From: Moesziomyces globuligerus
Taxonomy: Eukaryota; Basidiomycota; Ustilaginomycetes; Ustilaginales; Ustilaginaceae
Direction of reading: 5' to 3'
Length of the DNA stretch: 64,000 nt
NCBI GenBank assembly: GCA_030849465.1
Contig: JARVLF010000015.1
Coordinates: 1,922,001-1,986,000, forward strand
Positions 1 to 9,793 of the stretch are shown piece by piece. The position numbers and the translations under genes were made by a program. Numbering within the stretch: the stretch's first letter is position 1; every line of letters starts with the position of its first letter. The notes beneath the pieces were generated by a model, which was not told the DNA's origin, searched no databases, and worked only from the letters and a program-made list of their open reading frames with translations.

Positions 1-236
1 GGTCCAGAGTGTCGAACTTGGGCAAATTTCATGGAACTCGGAAATGAAACCCAGGCTGGGGCGAGAAGAACGGTGCAGCTCACCTGTAACCTTCGACACT
101 ACTCGCTGCTGCTTGCTCCCAACCGCATACGCTCGGCCTTACTGCAGACCCGACGTCCGCACAGGGCACTAGCTGCCTGAGGACTGAGCGCACTCGGCAC
201 AGCTCGTCCTTGGGCTGCCCCGTCTCGATCACGGCC

Positions 237-1496
237 ATGGCATCCTCGCTCACCGTCGACGAGCTCCGCTCCCGCCTCCACCAGCTCGGCCTCGACACCA
301 AGGGCAAGAAAGCCGACCTCCGACTGCGACTGAAAAGGGCGCTGCGCAACGTCGACAGCGCTTCAGCCGCATCGCACGACGTCGAAGACGCCGAGGGAGA
401 GTGGGAGCCCGAATTCGATTCGTTCCTCGTGTTGGATGTAGAGGCGACGTGCGAATCGACGCGCAAGTACCGCAACCTCGAACACGGCTTCGAGACAGGA
501 TGCTTTCAATACCCCAACGAGATCATCGAGCTTCCCGTCGTGCTGCTGCGCTGGAACGGCGAAACGCGCACGCTCGACACGGCAGGTGTCTTCCACACGT
601 ACGTGCGGCCGACCTTTCGCCCCCGGCTCACGCGGTTCTGCCGCGACCTCACGGGCGTCACGCAGGCGCAGATCGATGCAGCTCCTGTGTGGAACGACGT
701 GGTGAGAAGTCTGCACCGCTTCCTCGCTGCGCACGACCTGGTCGAAGATGCACCCGCGGGAAAGGGTAGCATCCACAATGTGCGGCTGCGTCGCGGCGTA
801 GCCTGGATCAGCCATGGCCCCGCCGACCTGCGCGACTTTGTCATCAAACAGTGCTGGATCTCGTCCCGACCGCGCGACCGCGACCTTGGTGCGCCGCCCG
901 TCTTCCTCCGCGGGCCGCTGATCGATATCCGCAAGGGCATCGCCAGCCTCTTCAAGTGGGAGCAGGAGCTCAAGGCGGACCAATCGCGCGCGCTCGCCTC
1001 GCGCTCCACGCCGCAGCTCGAGTTTGGCGGCGACGACGGATTCCAGGTCATCACCACACCCGCGAGCACCACACCGCCACTGGCGAGGGAGGACGTGCGC
1101 TCGACCGGGCTGTCTCCGCACGATCAGAGTCTGGCGGGCTTGCTGGACCTGCTCAACATCGGACCGTTCCAGGGCCGGCAGCACTGCGGCATGGACGATA
1201 CCCTCAATATCGCCCGCCTCGCAGTCGAGCTAGCTAGACGCATCAAACTCGCCTCCAAGGGGACCAAGCTGCTCCTGTCCAAGAGCTACGAGACGGTCGA
1301 GGGCAACCTCGAGGCTAGTGCAGAGATGTTGGAGCTCGACAACCGCACACAGGCCAAGAGAGCAGCGCAGATGGAGAAGCTCTCACTTCGACCAAACGTT
1401 CGTCTGGATGGGTTCCACAAGCGCTTCTTCTGGATGGGAAAGACCACCGGCGAGATTCGCTGGCCCTTCCCGCAGGAAGTCGACGATGCTACGTAG
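237..1496 (+). CDS. SAP-domain DEDDh 3'-5' exoribonuclease, ERI1-like
   Basis: This 419-residue protein has an N-terminal SAP nucleic-acid-binding domain (about residues 6-36) followed by a DEDDh exonuclease domain. ExoI is visible as FLVLDVEATCE with the metal-binding Asp67 and Glu69. ExoIII is visible as QHCGMDDTLNIARL with His316 and Asp320. The family (ERI1/THEX1) trims 3' ends of structured RNAs such as 5.8S rRNA, histone mRNA stem-loops or small RNAs; the substrate here is unknown. The ATG at 237 was chosen because it opens directly onto the SAP domain; the frame is open further upstream but only with non-ATG codons. Between ExoII and ExoIII lies a long low-complexity insert (about residues 215-310) not typical of animal ERI1. 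The gene is a single exon. SAP plus exonuclease is the normal ERI1 architecture, so the family call is firm and the biological role is not. Confidence 0.85.
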   Translation: MASSLTVDELRSRLHQLGLDTKGKKADLRLRLKRALRNVDSASAASHDVEDAEGEWEPEFDSFLVLDVEATCESTRKYRNLEHGFETGCFQYPNEIIELPVVLLRWNGETRTLDTAGVFHTYVRPTFRPRLTRFCRDLTGVTQAQIDAAPVWNDVVRSLHRFLAAHDLVEDAPAGKGSIHNVRLRRGVAWISHGPADLRDFVIKQCWISSRPRDRDLGAPPVFLRGPLIDIRKGIASLFKWEQELKADQSRALASRSTPQLEFGGDDGFQVITTPASTTPPLAREDVRSTGLSPHDQSLAGLLDLLNIGPFQGRQHCGMDDTLNIARLAVELARRIKLASKGTKLLLSKSYETVEGNLEASAEMLELDNRTQAKRAAQMEKLSLRPNVRLDGFHKRFFWMGKTTGEIRWPFPQEVDDAT

Positions 1497-2054
1497 CTTC
1501 TCTAGCAGCCAACCGCGAGCAGCCGCTCAGCGGCTGTCACCGCACTTGACTTATCTGTACCCTTAGTAGAGGACGTGGATTAATGGACATGGATCTCTGG
1601 AATGGAGGCATCGATATGGCGATCACTGCCGCAATAGTTGAGTCACGTCCTTCAGAGTCAGGCAGCATCTTCCTCGTCATGTCACCATGAGATTGTGGCA
1701 CGATCAAGGACTGACCAGCGGTCTGAGGCTATCTGACACCACGTCTAAAGAGGGCTCTGAGGTGGAGAGGGATGGACGAAAATTAATTGTTAGGTCGTAG
1801 AGTTGCAAGCACGTGACTTGATTGATCTCAGGTTGGAGAAGGGTGGATCCACCATCTCCAGGCTCTCGCGCCTCTACCTCTTTTGACAGCACGTCCTGCA
1901 CCCGCACACATCCTTCGCTCGGCGCACGTAAAGGTTGGTCTCCCGCACGACGCTTCGGCACCCTCTTGCTGCTCTGCTCTTCCTTACTGACGCTTCAAAG
2001 CCTCGTCGTCCTTGGATGATGCGGTCGTTCTTGTCCGGCTTGTAGCATTTCAAC
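1497..2054. other. intergenic spacer, tandem genes
   Basis: This is the 3' flank of the ERI1-like gene and the 5' flank of the next plus-strand gene. A pyrimidine-rich stretch lies around 1860-1990. I see no coding signal, RNA gene or repeat in it. Confidence 0.6.
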
Positions 2055-2391
2055 ATGTCGGTGGCAGCAAGCGTTCTGGGCTACGCCGGTCTCGGCTTCA
2101 TCACACGCTGCTATGCACTGGGTCTGCAGAAGCGCAACATCTTCGACAGTAAGTCCTCGCCCTCAACCCTCCTGCCTTCGAGATGCACGCCGGCGGGAAC
2201 TGATGCAACTTGTGCATGGTGGTGGAACAGACTTGGGTGGTCATGCCATGATGATGACCGCTTTCGGTGGCCTTGGATACTACCTCCACGGACTCGAGGC
2301 TCGCCAATTAGAGATCATCGCAAACAAGAAGGAGCAGATCCTCAAGAACCGCGAACGCCTCGCCGGCACTGCCTCCAAGGACGACGAGTAA
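2055..2391 (+). CDS. small two-span membrane protein, probably mitochondrial
   Basis: Two exons (2055-2148 and 2231-2391) encode 84 residues. The intron 2149-2230 (82 nt) has a GTAAGT donor and an AACAG acceptor and joins RNIFD to NLGGHAMMM in frame. The protein has two hydrophobic stretches (about residues 3-24 and 36-54), the second glycine-rich, and ends in a charged helix rich in Lys, Glu and Arg. Size, hairpin layout and basic matrix-like tail resemble small accessory subunits of inner-membrane respiratory complexes, but I cannot assign a named family and this remains an inference. The gene converges on the Mzm1-bL31m gene 498 bases downstream. Confidence 0.7.
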
Positions 2392-2889
2392 ATCTCCCAC
2401 GCTCAACAACCAGGTTCGAGCTCATGCACTTGCAATCCCAACGCCCTCTTCTCCTTGTTCGCCATTTCGACCTTGCCGCTGTGCAACACCGCAGCAAATA
2501 CGCTGCTGTAGATGGAGGTTCGGAAGCGATGCTCGCAGGACCTGCAGGCGAGGCGAGGCTGATGCACGCATCCGTCCCAGCGTGCACTGGTAGCTTGTGA
2601 GACACCGATTCGGCAGGGACTAATCGGAATCGCATCGGTCAAATGCACACGTCGTCCTTGAGCCCTGCCCATGAGCGCTCGCGGTCTCGTGACAGCGTAG
2701 AGAACTGGTACCTATCGCCGACCGCTGGGCTCGGGCAGGTCTCCGACTTGCACTTGTTTACACTCACGCACATACTCGGTTTCGAGGCTGGCACAACGAG
2801 AAGAAGACGCAAATCAGAAGGAGACGGAGACAGCTCCTTTCGAAGTCTGATGTTATACAGCAAGAGTGAACACGGGTAAGAAAGTGCGT
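2392..2889. other. convergent intergenic region
   Basis: Shared 3' flank of two converging genes. No further gene, repeat or RNA structure was recognised. Confidence 0.55.
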
Positions 2890-3932
2890 CTACTTGCGAC
2901 CCTTGCCCTTGGCGGCCTTCTTGGCAGCGATAGGCGATCCGGCACGGGCCTCGCGACCACCGACGCTCATCCAGTCAAGGTCCTCCTGGCCGAACTTGAC
3001 GTCGCCGGACTGTTGCTTGGCCTTTCCGTGTGCGGCAGCGGCAGCCTCGGCCTCCTGGAACTTCCTGCGGAAGCGGCCGAGACGACCGCTGTCATCGTCG
3101 GCGTCGCCGCCGACCTTGCGCTCCTGGCCCGGGTTCCAGAGCGGATGGTTGGTGGGATCGCGCGTGAGGCGCGTGAGGCGGCGTGGCGACGTGGTGGCGA
3201 GCTGGATGGACGAGCCGTCGGCGAGGATGGTGGTGGAGCTGAACTTGGGCACGGGCCGAGGCAGAGGTGTCTGAGCTAGCGCCGAAGGGTCTCTGGACTG
3301 CGCAGCCGCCGAAGATGCAAAGCCGCTGCGTTGCGACTGGAAGCACGTGGCCTGCGAGACGATGGACGACGCAGGTCGAGCCGACATGGTGGAGTAGGCG
3401 CGCACACTGCGCGACGAGGACGACGAGGCCCCGAGCGAAGATGTCGACGCCGACGCCGCTTGGTACTGCGCAGCCATCTCGCGGCAGCTCTTGCGCTCGG
3501 GCTTCTTGCCCGCCTTGAGGTCGGCGATCTGCTTCGCCCTCGCCTCCTTGATGCTGTCGTTGTTGCCCAGCTCGGTGTCCTTGGTCATTTTAAGCTCTGC
3601 ACGGTTTCAAGGACAAACGCATCAGTCGATAGCTCCAATGACATGCAACGGTCTTGCACGGGTCGTCACTTACCGTAGGCTTCGCGCTCCGCTCGCCACT
3701 TGCCCTGCACGACGTTCTGGCGCAGCACGGACACGATCTCGTCACCCATCTTGAGACCCTCCTCGATCTTGGCAGCATCCGATTCCTTGGCGGCCTCTTG
3801 GAATCTGCGGCGGGTCTCGTCGCGTGCGGCTGCGACGGCGAACGCATCGCCGTCAAACGTCTTGCGCGACGTGCGCAGCAGCCGCTTGTACAGGCCGATC
3901 GCCCGTTGCCTCTGCGCCACAGTGAAGGTCAT
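2890..3932 (-). CDS. MZM1: Mzm1/LYRM7 complex III assembly factor fused to mitochondrial ribosomal protein bL31m
   Basis: Two exons (3932-3674 and 3596-2890, intron 3673-3597, 77 nt, GTAAGT donor, TGCAG acceptor) give one 321-residue frame. Residues 1 to about 115 are an LYR-family protein: AIGLYKRLLRTSRKTF near the start, the NVVQGKW block, and after the splice KDTELGNNDSIK, a block characteristic of Mzm1, the matrix chaperone that holds Rieske protein Rip1 for insertion into cytochrome bc1. Residues about 205-266 match bL31m (yeast Mrpl36): LADGSS, TRDPTNHPLWNP and DDSGRLGRFRRKF. Between them lies a Ser/Ala/Arg-rich linker (about 125-200) that reads like a presequence. Stand-alone Mzm1 is usually about 110-130 residues, so the length itself indicates a fusion. 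The splice is strongly supported because it restores the Mzm1 motif across the junction. Whether the product is one polypeptide, is cleaved, or is made from two starts cannot be told from sequence. Confidence 0.85.
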
Positions 3933-4661
3933 TCTGATTGTGCTGGTCGGGTTCAGGTAGATGAGGTTGGGAGATAATGATGGTCCGATGATGCGTTCCG
4001 ATCCGTTTTGCGGAAAGAATCTGGGTGTTGGCGGTGATTGCGGCCTTGGTGATGCGGATGATGAAAGCTCGGGAGGCTACAGGGTGTGGTCAAAGGTGCG
4101 CAGCCGAGCGGAAGAAATATTCTAGAGGCTGCCATTCCGGGCGGCCCGCCTTTCAAATTGGTCATTCAGGCCCACACTGGCAAAATTGTTTCGGCCGGAA
4201 TTTTTCGACACCCGAGCGCTCGACGCCGGTCGAGTCCGCGAGAGCTCCTGCGCGGGTGGGCTTACAGCAGCTGCCATGAACGCATGCAGGGCAAGGCCGC
4301 CTCTGTCCCCTTTGCCTCACAACTAAAGAAGCAGATCAGACGAATCATCGACAATGCGTCAGCTTGGGAGCATAGATGCACGGATGTGGGCCATTATCTC
4401 ATATGGCTGCATGAAATGGCCCGCCGAAACCGTGGAAGAATGGTGTTGAAAGAAGATTGCAAGGCAGCGTCGCCAAGTCGATGCGCACGGCGAGATGAAG
4501 TGCTGACGACCGAGGAACAATCCTTCCGGTGGTGCTTTAGGCCTGCTTCCTGCGCTGAGCCGTATAAAGACGTTGCGATGAGGACGTCGGCTGATCCTGC
4601 TGCCCCAAATCCCCACTCTGCACGATCTCGACCAGAACTGCCCAACCATTCAGAAGAAGTC
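3933..4661. other. divergent promoter region
   Basis: Lies between the Mzm1-bL31m gene (minus) and the secreted-protein gene (plus). It contains a good TATA box at 4563-4568 on the side of the secreted protein. Open frames crossing it have no protein-like features. Confidence 0.6.
4563..4568 (+). promoter_or_regulatory. TATA box of the secreted-protein gene
   Basis: A TATAAA hexamer sits 99 bases upstream of the ATG at 4662, a normal distance for a fungal core promoter. TATA boxes of this quality are often linked to regulated rather than constitutive genes; that link is inference here. Confidence 0.5.
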
Positions 4662-5611
4662 ATGAGGATCGTTCCGACTTTCAGTGGCCTCTTGATCGCG
4701 CTGCAGCTCGTAGCTGCTGTCCCTCTCGGTCAGCTGGACCCGGTGGGATTCGCCAAGATCCGACGAGCGGTTGTGGATGGAGAAGACAGCGCATCCCTCG
4801 GACAGCTCCAGGGAGGGCTGGAGCGACGCACGGCTGCTGAATTCAGTGAGTCGTTTCATCACATGCTGTCATGAACAGTCTCACCCTCTCCAGGCCGCGT
4901 CCATACGGCGAACGAAATCTCTGACTCGGTCGATGACTGTGCCGATGATTTGGGTGAACAGGTACCAAGGTCGCGGATCTCGTGGAAATGTTTAAAGGAA
5001 AAGGTCCCGAAGCCGAGGCCGAGTTTACGAAGCAGCTCAAGCAGCTCTACGAAGGCTCTCAGCCTGAGAAAGAGAGGATCGCCGCGTCGACTCACTACTA
5101 CCAGCCGGGACCAAGCTACAAGGTGGACAACGGTCTTGCGAACCACGCCAAGCTTCAGGAGCACGAGGATGTGCTGAGGAGCCATCAGCGCGTGCTCGAA
5201 TCGCACGACGGTGCGATCAAGGACTACGGCGAAGGGTTCGTCTGGAACTCGGAGAAGCTCCAGGAGCTCCGGGAGAGCCAGGAAAAGCTCGGCGAGGCTC
5301 AGAAGGGCACCAGCAGGGCTCTCAAGTGGGGCGTTGGAGGCGCTCTTGGTGTAGCTACGCTGGCCAGTGTTTCGTCCGTTATGGATGCAGCCGCATCGCA
5401 CAGCCAGATCGAGGACCTCCACGGCCAGCTTGCCGCTCAGCAAGCTGACATCGACCGTCTCAAGGCAGGCGCTGGAGCCGGCGGCAGGACCTCAGTCGGT
5501 GGTCCTGGCGCCTCTGGAGCAGGACGCGCAGGTGCATCTGGCTCCTCTGGTGCTGCCGGTGCAGCCGGTGCAGGAGGCGCAAGCACTGACACCTCTGGTG
5601 GCTTTGTCTAG
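4662..5611 (+). CDS. predicted secreted protein with pro-region and glycine/alanine-rich tail
   Basis: Two exons (4662-4845 and 4962-5611) encode 277 residues; the intron 4846-4961 (116 nt) has a GTGAGT donor, an internal CTGAC and an ACAG acceptor. A clear signal peptide (about residues 1-20) is followed by two dibasic sites, IRR at 33-35 and ERR at 54-56, of the kind cut by Kex2. The middle (about 70-180) is charged and helical, then a Gly/Ala hydrophobic stretch (about 184-203) that could be a membrane or amphipathic segment, a short coiled-coil-like part, and a Gly/Ala/Ser-rich tail (about 230-277). I recognise no family. Signal peptide, Kex2-like sites and low-complexity tail fit a cell-surface protein or a smut effector candidate, but there is no direct evidence for either. 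Confidence 0.75.
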
Positions 5612-6758
5612 ACGACTGCCGCCCGCTCTATTGTCCCACCGTCCCAGTGGGCTTCAGCTGCACCATCTCGGCGTGTCTCGCTGAGCTCCGACCCGCCCCC
5701 ACCGTTCCTTTCATAACATTTCTCCTTCTCTTCTCGCACTCTTTTCAATTCTCGGTCTTTGTTTCTTCTACAGCTTCGCGAAGCGTTTGCTCCGGTGTGA
5801 GGCGAGCATCGTGGAGGACAACCCGCTCGCCGTCAGCATGGATCGCAATCACAGTGCAGCTGTCACGGCCTGATGGTGCCTCGGCCTAACGTGTTTCGGC
5901 GGTTGCCAATTCTCATGGTTTTTTCCCCATTTTTTCGCGGTTTATTCAATTTCCGAGCAGACGTGGCGGCCGATCTGGCAGCGTGTGGTCGGCATGCGGT
6001 GGCCGAGCGATTCGGATTTTTCGAAGCTGGAAATCGCCGTGGCTGAAATGGGCGGCTGCTAGCGGTAATCTGTCTGTCAGCATTCAAAGTGGGCGAACGA
6101 GCGGCGGCGGCGCACAGAGCGGCGTCGAGACGCAATCGCATCCATCCAGCCAGCCCGCCCAGCCAAGCCTGCACAAACGCACAGCAACCCTCGCTGCCGA
6201 TGGCCGTCGGAGCCATTTTGGCATTCTGGCAGAATCCCGCCGCGGCTCACCAGTGTCGCGTTGCCGTCCTCTGGCTTGGGCGGCTCGTCGCGCTCGTTGG
6301 CCCGAAAAGCTCCAAGGCTCAGCACAGCTGCGCTGCCCCTTCTCCACCCGCTCGCACGCGCTGGGCGGTGCTGGTGCTGTTCAGCAGCTTGCCTGCCTTC
6401 TGTGTAGCGTAGCTCCGCCCGTCATCCCTGCACCTGCTTCCCTCCCCTCATCACCACTCCCACCCTCCCCACCGGTGTTCCCGACTCTCCACCGGCACAT
6501 ACTGTGATCGTACCTCCTCCTGTCTCTCTGCACCATTCCCGTTTCCGCTCCTTCTCCGTCTGCGACGTAAGACCCGCTAGGTCAATTTGTGTGGCACCGC
6601 TCATCGCCCAGCGGCACCGTATCCACCCACTTTCGCTCGCCAATACGCACCGTTTCGACCTCGATCGTCCAAGATTCTTCTTGTTCCGCTCAAGCGTGCT
6701 CACCCTACCATCCCTAAGGGCCTTATAGCTCCCTCCGACGTCATCTCAATCCTCAGCC
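5612..6758. other. long upstream region of RSP5
   Basis: About 1.1 kb without a convincing gene. The last 340 bases before RSP5 (from about 6420) are pyrimidine-rich and G-poor on the plus strand, typical of a fungal promoter and 5' leader. Open frames here translate to random-looking composition. Confidence 0.6.
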
Positions 6759-9302
6759 ATGGTCAACCCCAGGAGTCCCGGCGCGCTCTCGCGAAAGATT
6801 CGCATCACCGTCGTCGCTGCTGACGGCCTGGCCAAGCGAGACGTCTTCCGTCTTCCTGATCCGTTCGCCATCGTCACCGTTGACGGAGAACAGACTCACT
6901 CTACCTCCGTCATCAAAAAGACGCTCAACCCCTACTGGAACGACAGCTTCGACGTCACCGTCACCGACTCCTCCGTCATCGCCGTCCAGATTTTCGACCA
7001 GAAGAAGTTCAAGAAGCGCGACCAGGGCTTCTTGGGCGTGATCAACATCCGCGTCGCTGACGTCCTCGACCTCGAACTCGGCGGCAAGCGTCTGCTCAAC
7101 AAGGAACTCAAAAAGTCCAACGACAACCTCGTCGTGCACGGCAAGCTCATCATCGACCTCAACACCAACGTCTCCACTCCCATCAACAACAACTCTTCCG
7201 CCGGTCCCACCAACCTCCTCGTCCCCGGTGCATCCAACGCTTCGTCTGCCTCGCTTGCTACACCCGCCTCTGCAGGCGCCGCTCGCTCCGATGCCCGTCC
7301 CTCGACTTCCGGCAGCGGTACCACCACGCCCGTAGCTGCCTCGGCCACCACTGCAGATGCTTCCAGCCGACCCACATCCACCGCTGATACTGCCTCGTCC
7401 TCGCCGTCCGCGTCCGCAGCCGCTGCCGCGAGCACAGCCACTCCTGCCTCGTCCGGCACCGCCGCTGAGACCAGGTCGTCCGCCGCCCCAGCTGCCTCGG
7501 CCGCAGCACGCACCACAGGCTCCCAAGACACGCGCTCCGACGAGTACGGTCCCCTGCCCGCCGGCTGGGAGCGCAGGACCGATCACCTCGGCCGCACTTA
7601 CTACGTCGACCACAACACGCGCTCCACCACGTGGACTCGACCCTCCACCAGCTCCAGTGCTAACACCGCCGCTGCGGCCAGCACTACCGCCGCCGACCGT
7701 CAGAGGCACAGCAATCGAGCCTTGGCCGATGACTTCCTTGGCGTCAACGACGGCGACACTTCGCGCGCTTCGGCTACAGGCTCGGCCATCGCGAGCCCTG
7801 GCGCCGCTTCCAGCGCCAACCCGCTTCCCGCCAGCTCGAGCACCACCGCCGGCAACGGCCCGCTCCCGGCTGGCTGGGAGCAGCGTCACACTCCCGAAGG
7901 CCGTCCCTACTTTGTCGACCACAACACGCGCACCACCACCTGGGTGGATCCTCGACGTCAGCAGATTCTGCGAATCATGGGTCCCAACGGCAGCAACCTC
8001 ACCGTGCAGCCTCAGAGCGTCTCGCAGCTCGGTCCGCTGCCCAGCGGCTGGGAGATGCGCCTCACCTCGACGGCGCGAGTCTACTTTGTCGACCACAACA
8101 CCAAGACGACCACATGGGACGACCCGCGTCTGCCCTCGAGTCTGGACCAGAACGTGCCCCAGTACAAGCGCGACTTCCGTCGCAAGCTCATCTACTTCCG
8201 CAGCCAGCCTGCGCTCCGCCCGATCCCGGGCCAGTGCCACATCAAGGTGCGCCGTACGCACATTTTCGAGGACTCGTACGCCGAGATCATGCGCCAGCAG
8301 CCCAACGATCTCAAGAAGCGTCTCATGATCAAGTTCGACGGCGAGGACGGTCTCGACTACGGCGGTCTCTCGCGAGAGTTCTTCTTCCTGCTTTCGCACG
8401 AGATGTTCAACCCCTTCTACTGCCTCTTTGAGTACAGCGCGCACGACAACTACACGCTCCAGATCAACCCGCACTCGGGCATCAACCCGGAGCATCTCAA
8501 CTACTTCAAGTTCATCGGCCGCGTGCTCGGACTCGCCATCTTCCACCGCCGATTCTTGGATGCGTACTTCATCGTGTCGTTCTACAAGATGATCCTCAAG
8601 AAGAAGATCACGCTGAGCGATCTCGAGTCGGTGGATGCCGACTACCACCGGTCGCTGCAGTGGATGCTGGACAACAGCATCGAGGGCATTGTCGAGGAGA
8701 CGTTTACGGCGGTCGAAGACAAGTTTGGCGAGATGGTGACGATCGAGCTCAAGAAGGGCGGCGAGGAGGTCGAGGTGACGGACGAGAACAAGAAGGAGTA
8801 CGTGGAGCTGATGACCGAGTGGCGCATCAGCAAGCGCGTCGAGGAGCAGTTCAAGGCGTTTATCAGCGGATTCACCGAGCTCATCCCGCAGGATCTGATC
8901 AACGTGTTTGACGAGCGCGAGCTCGAGCTGCTCATCGGCGGCATGTCCGAGATCGACGTGGACGACTGGAAGAAGTTTACCGACTACCGTGGCTTCACCG
9001 AGCAGGACCAGGTGGTGCAGTGGTTCTGGCAGTGCGTCCGTGCCTGGCCCACCGAGAAGAAGTCGCGCCTCTTGCAGTTCGCCACGGGCACTTCGAGGAT
9101 TCCGGTCAACGGCTTCAAGGATCTCCAGGGCTCGGATGGGCCCAGGAGGTTTACCATCGAAAAGTCGGGCGATGTGAATCAGCTGCCCAAGAGCCACACG
9201 TGCTTCAACCGCATCGACCTCCCGCCCTATCCGTCGTTCGAGACGCTCGAGAGCAAACTTGCACTTGCCATCGAGGAGGGTATGGGCTTCGGAAACGAGT
9301 AG
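6759..9302 (+). CDS. RSP5: HECT-type E3 ubiquitin ligase Rsp5 (NEDD4 family)
   Basis: This single-exon gene encodes 847 residues with the complete NEDD4 layout. A C2 domain (about 12-110) binds membrane lipids. Three WW domains follow at about 264-296, 366-398 and 424-456, each with the GPLPxGWE opening and a VDHNTxxTTW core, which recognise PPxY motifs. A HECT domain (about 490-847) ends with the catalytic cysteine in SHTCFNR, Cys815. The alanine/serine-rich linker between C2 and WW1 is longer than in budding yeast. The family ubiquitinates plasma-membrane transporters for endocytosis and also acts in transcription and stress control. The gene is convergent with the transporter downstream. 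All key residues are present, so it should be active. Confidence 0.97.
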   Translation: MVNPRSPGALSRKIRITVVAADGLAKRDVFRLPDPFAIVTVDGEQTHSTSVIKKTLNPYWNDSFDVTVTDSSVIAVQIFDQKKFKKRDQGFLGVINIRVADVLDLELGGKRLLNKELKKSNDNLVVHGKLIIDLNTNVSTPINNNSSAGPTNLLVPGASNASSASLATPASAGAARSDARPSTSGSGTTTPVAASATTADASSRPTSTADTASSSPSASAAAAASTATPASSGTAAETRSSAAPAASAAARTTGSQDTRSDEYGPLPAGWERRTDHLGRTYYVDHNTRSTTWTRPSTSSSANTAAAASTTAADRQRHSNRALADDFLGVNDGDTSRASATGSAIASPGAASSANPLPASSSTTAGNGPLPAGWEQRHTPEGRPYFVDHNTRTTTWVDPRRQQILRIMGPNGSNLTVQPQSVSQLGPLPSGWEMRLTSTARVYFVDHNTKTTTWDDPRLPSSLDQNVPQYKRDFRRKLIYFRSQPALRPIPGQCHIKVRRTHIFEDSYAEIMRQQPNDLKKRLMIKFDGEDGLDYGGLSREFFFLLSHEMFNPFYCLFEYSAHDNYTLQINPHSGINPEHLNYFKFIGRVLGLAIFHRRFLDAYFIVSFYKMILKKKITLSDLESVDADYHRSLQWMLDNSIEGIVEETFTAVEDKFGEMVTIELKKGGEEVEVTDENKKEYVELMTEWRISKRVEEQFKAFISGFTELIPQDLINVFDERELELLIGGMSEIDVDDWKKFTDYRGFTEQDQVVQWFWQCVRAWPTEKKSRLLQFATGTSRIPVNGFKDLQGSDGPRRFTIEKSGDVNQLPKSHTCFNRIDLPPYPSFETLESKLALAIEEGMGFGNE

Positions 9303-9793
9303 ACGCTAGGCCCTTTTTCGCGGGTCGACGTTTTGATCGCTCTTTTTTTTTTTTTTTGGTTCGTTCCGCTAGCGCATCCTGCACTCTTTCTTTACCTTTC
9401 CGCTTCTTGTTCGATGTACCATTCCCCTTCGCATTTCCGTTTGCCCCTCTCCTGCCCTGTTTTGTTCGTGTGCAAAATCCAGTCGTTTTGTTTCGCTTGT
9501 GCTTGTCGTGGGCGATGCGGAAGTGAGGATGCATGGCCGTGTGTTGAGCGTCTCAGAGCGTTATGGGAGAAGTACCCACTAATTGTAAGGATGCTAACTG
9601 TTGAGCGTGCGCACACGTTGTGATCGACGTCCCCTGCGCATGTCTCGCTCGTGCGCGAGCACCTCAGACGGTCTCCTGGTGACCCCAGCGTTGGAGTGAC
9701 GGATTGAATTGCAATGGACGATGCGGGAGGAGCGGGGACTACAAGTACAAGCGAAGCATGGGAACTGAAACGGGTCAAAGAAGCCCTTTGGCT
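9303..9793. other. convergent intergenic region with poly-T tract
   Basis: Shared 3' flank of RSP5 and the SLC35F6-like gene. A run of T residues at about 9343-9358 lies 40 bases after the RSP5 stop in T-rich sequence, plausible for 3' end formation. Nothing else was recognised. Confidence 0.5.

Noticed and set aside
4086..4661. Upstream extension of the secreted-protein frame
   Set aside because: The extended protein would bury the signal peptide internally, and the TATA box at 4563 lies inside it. The ATG at 4662 is far more sensible.
6753..9197. 814-codon open frame antisense to RSP5
   Set aside because: It mirrors the RSP5 coding frame and has repetitive Val/Leu/Asp/Gly composition. This is a shadow produced by strong third-position GC bias; it has no domains.
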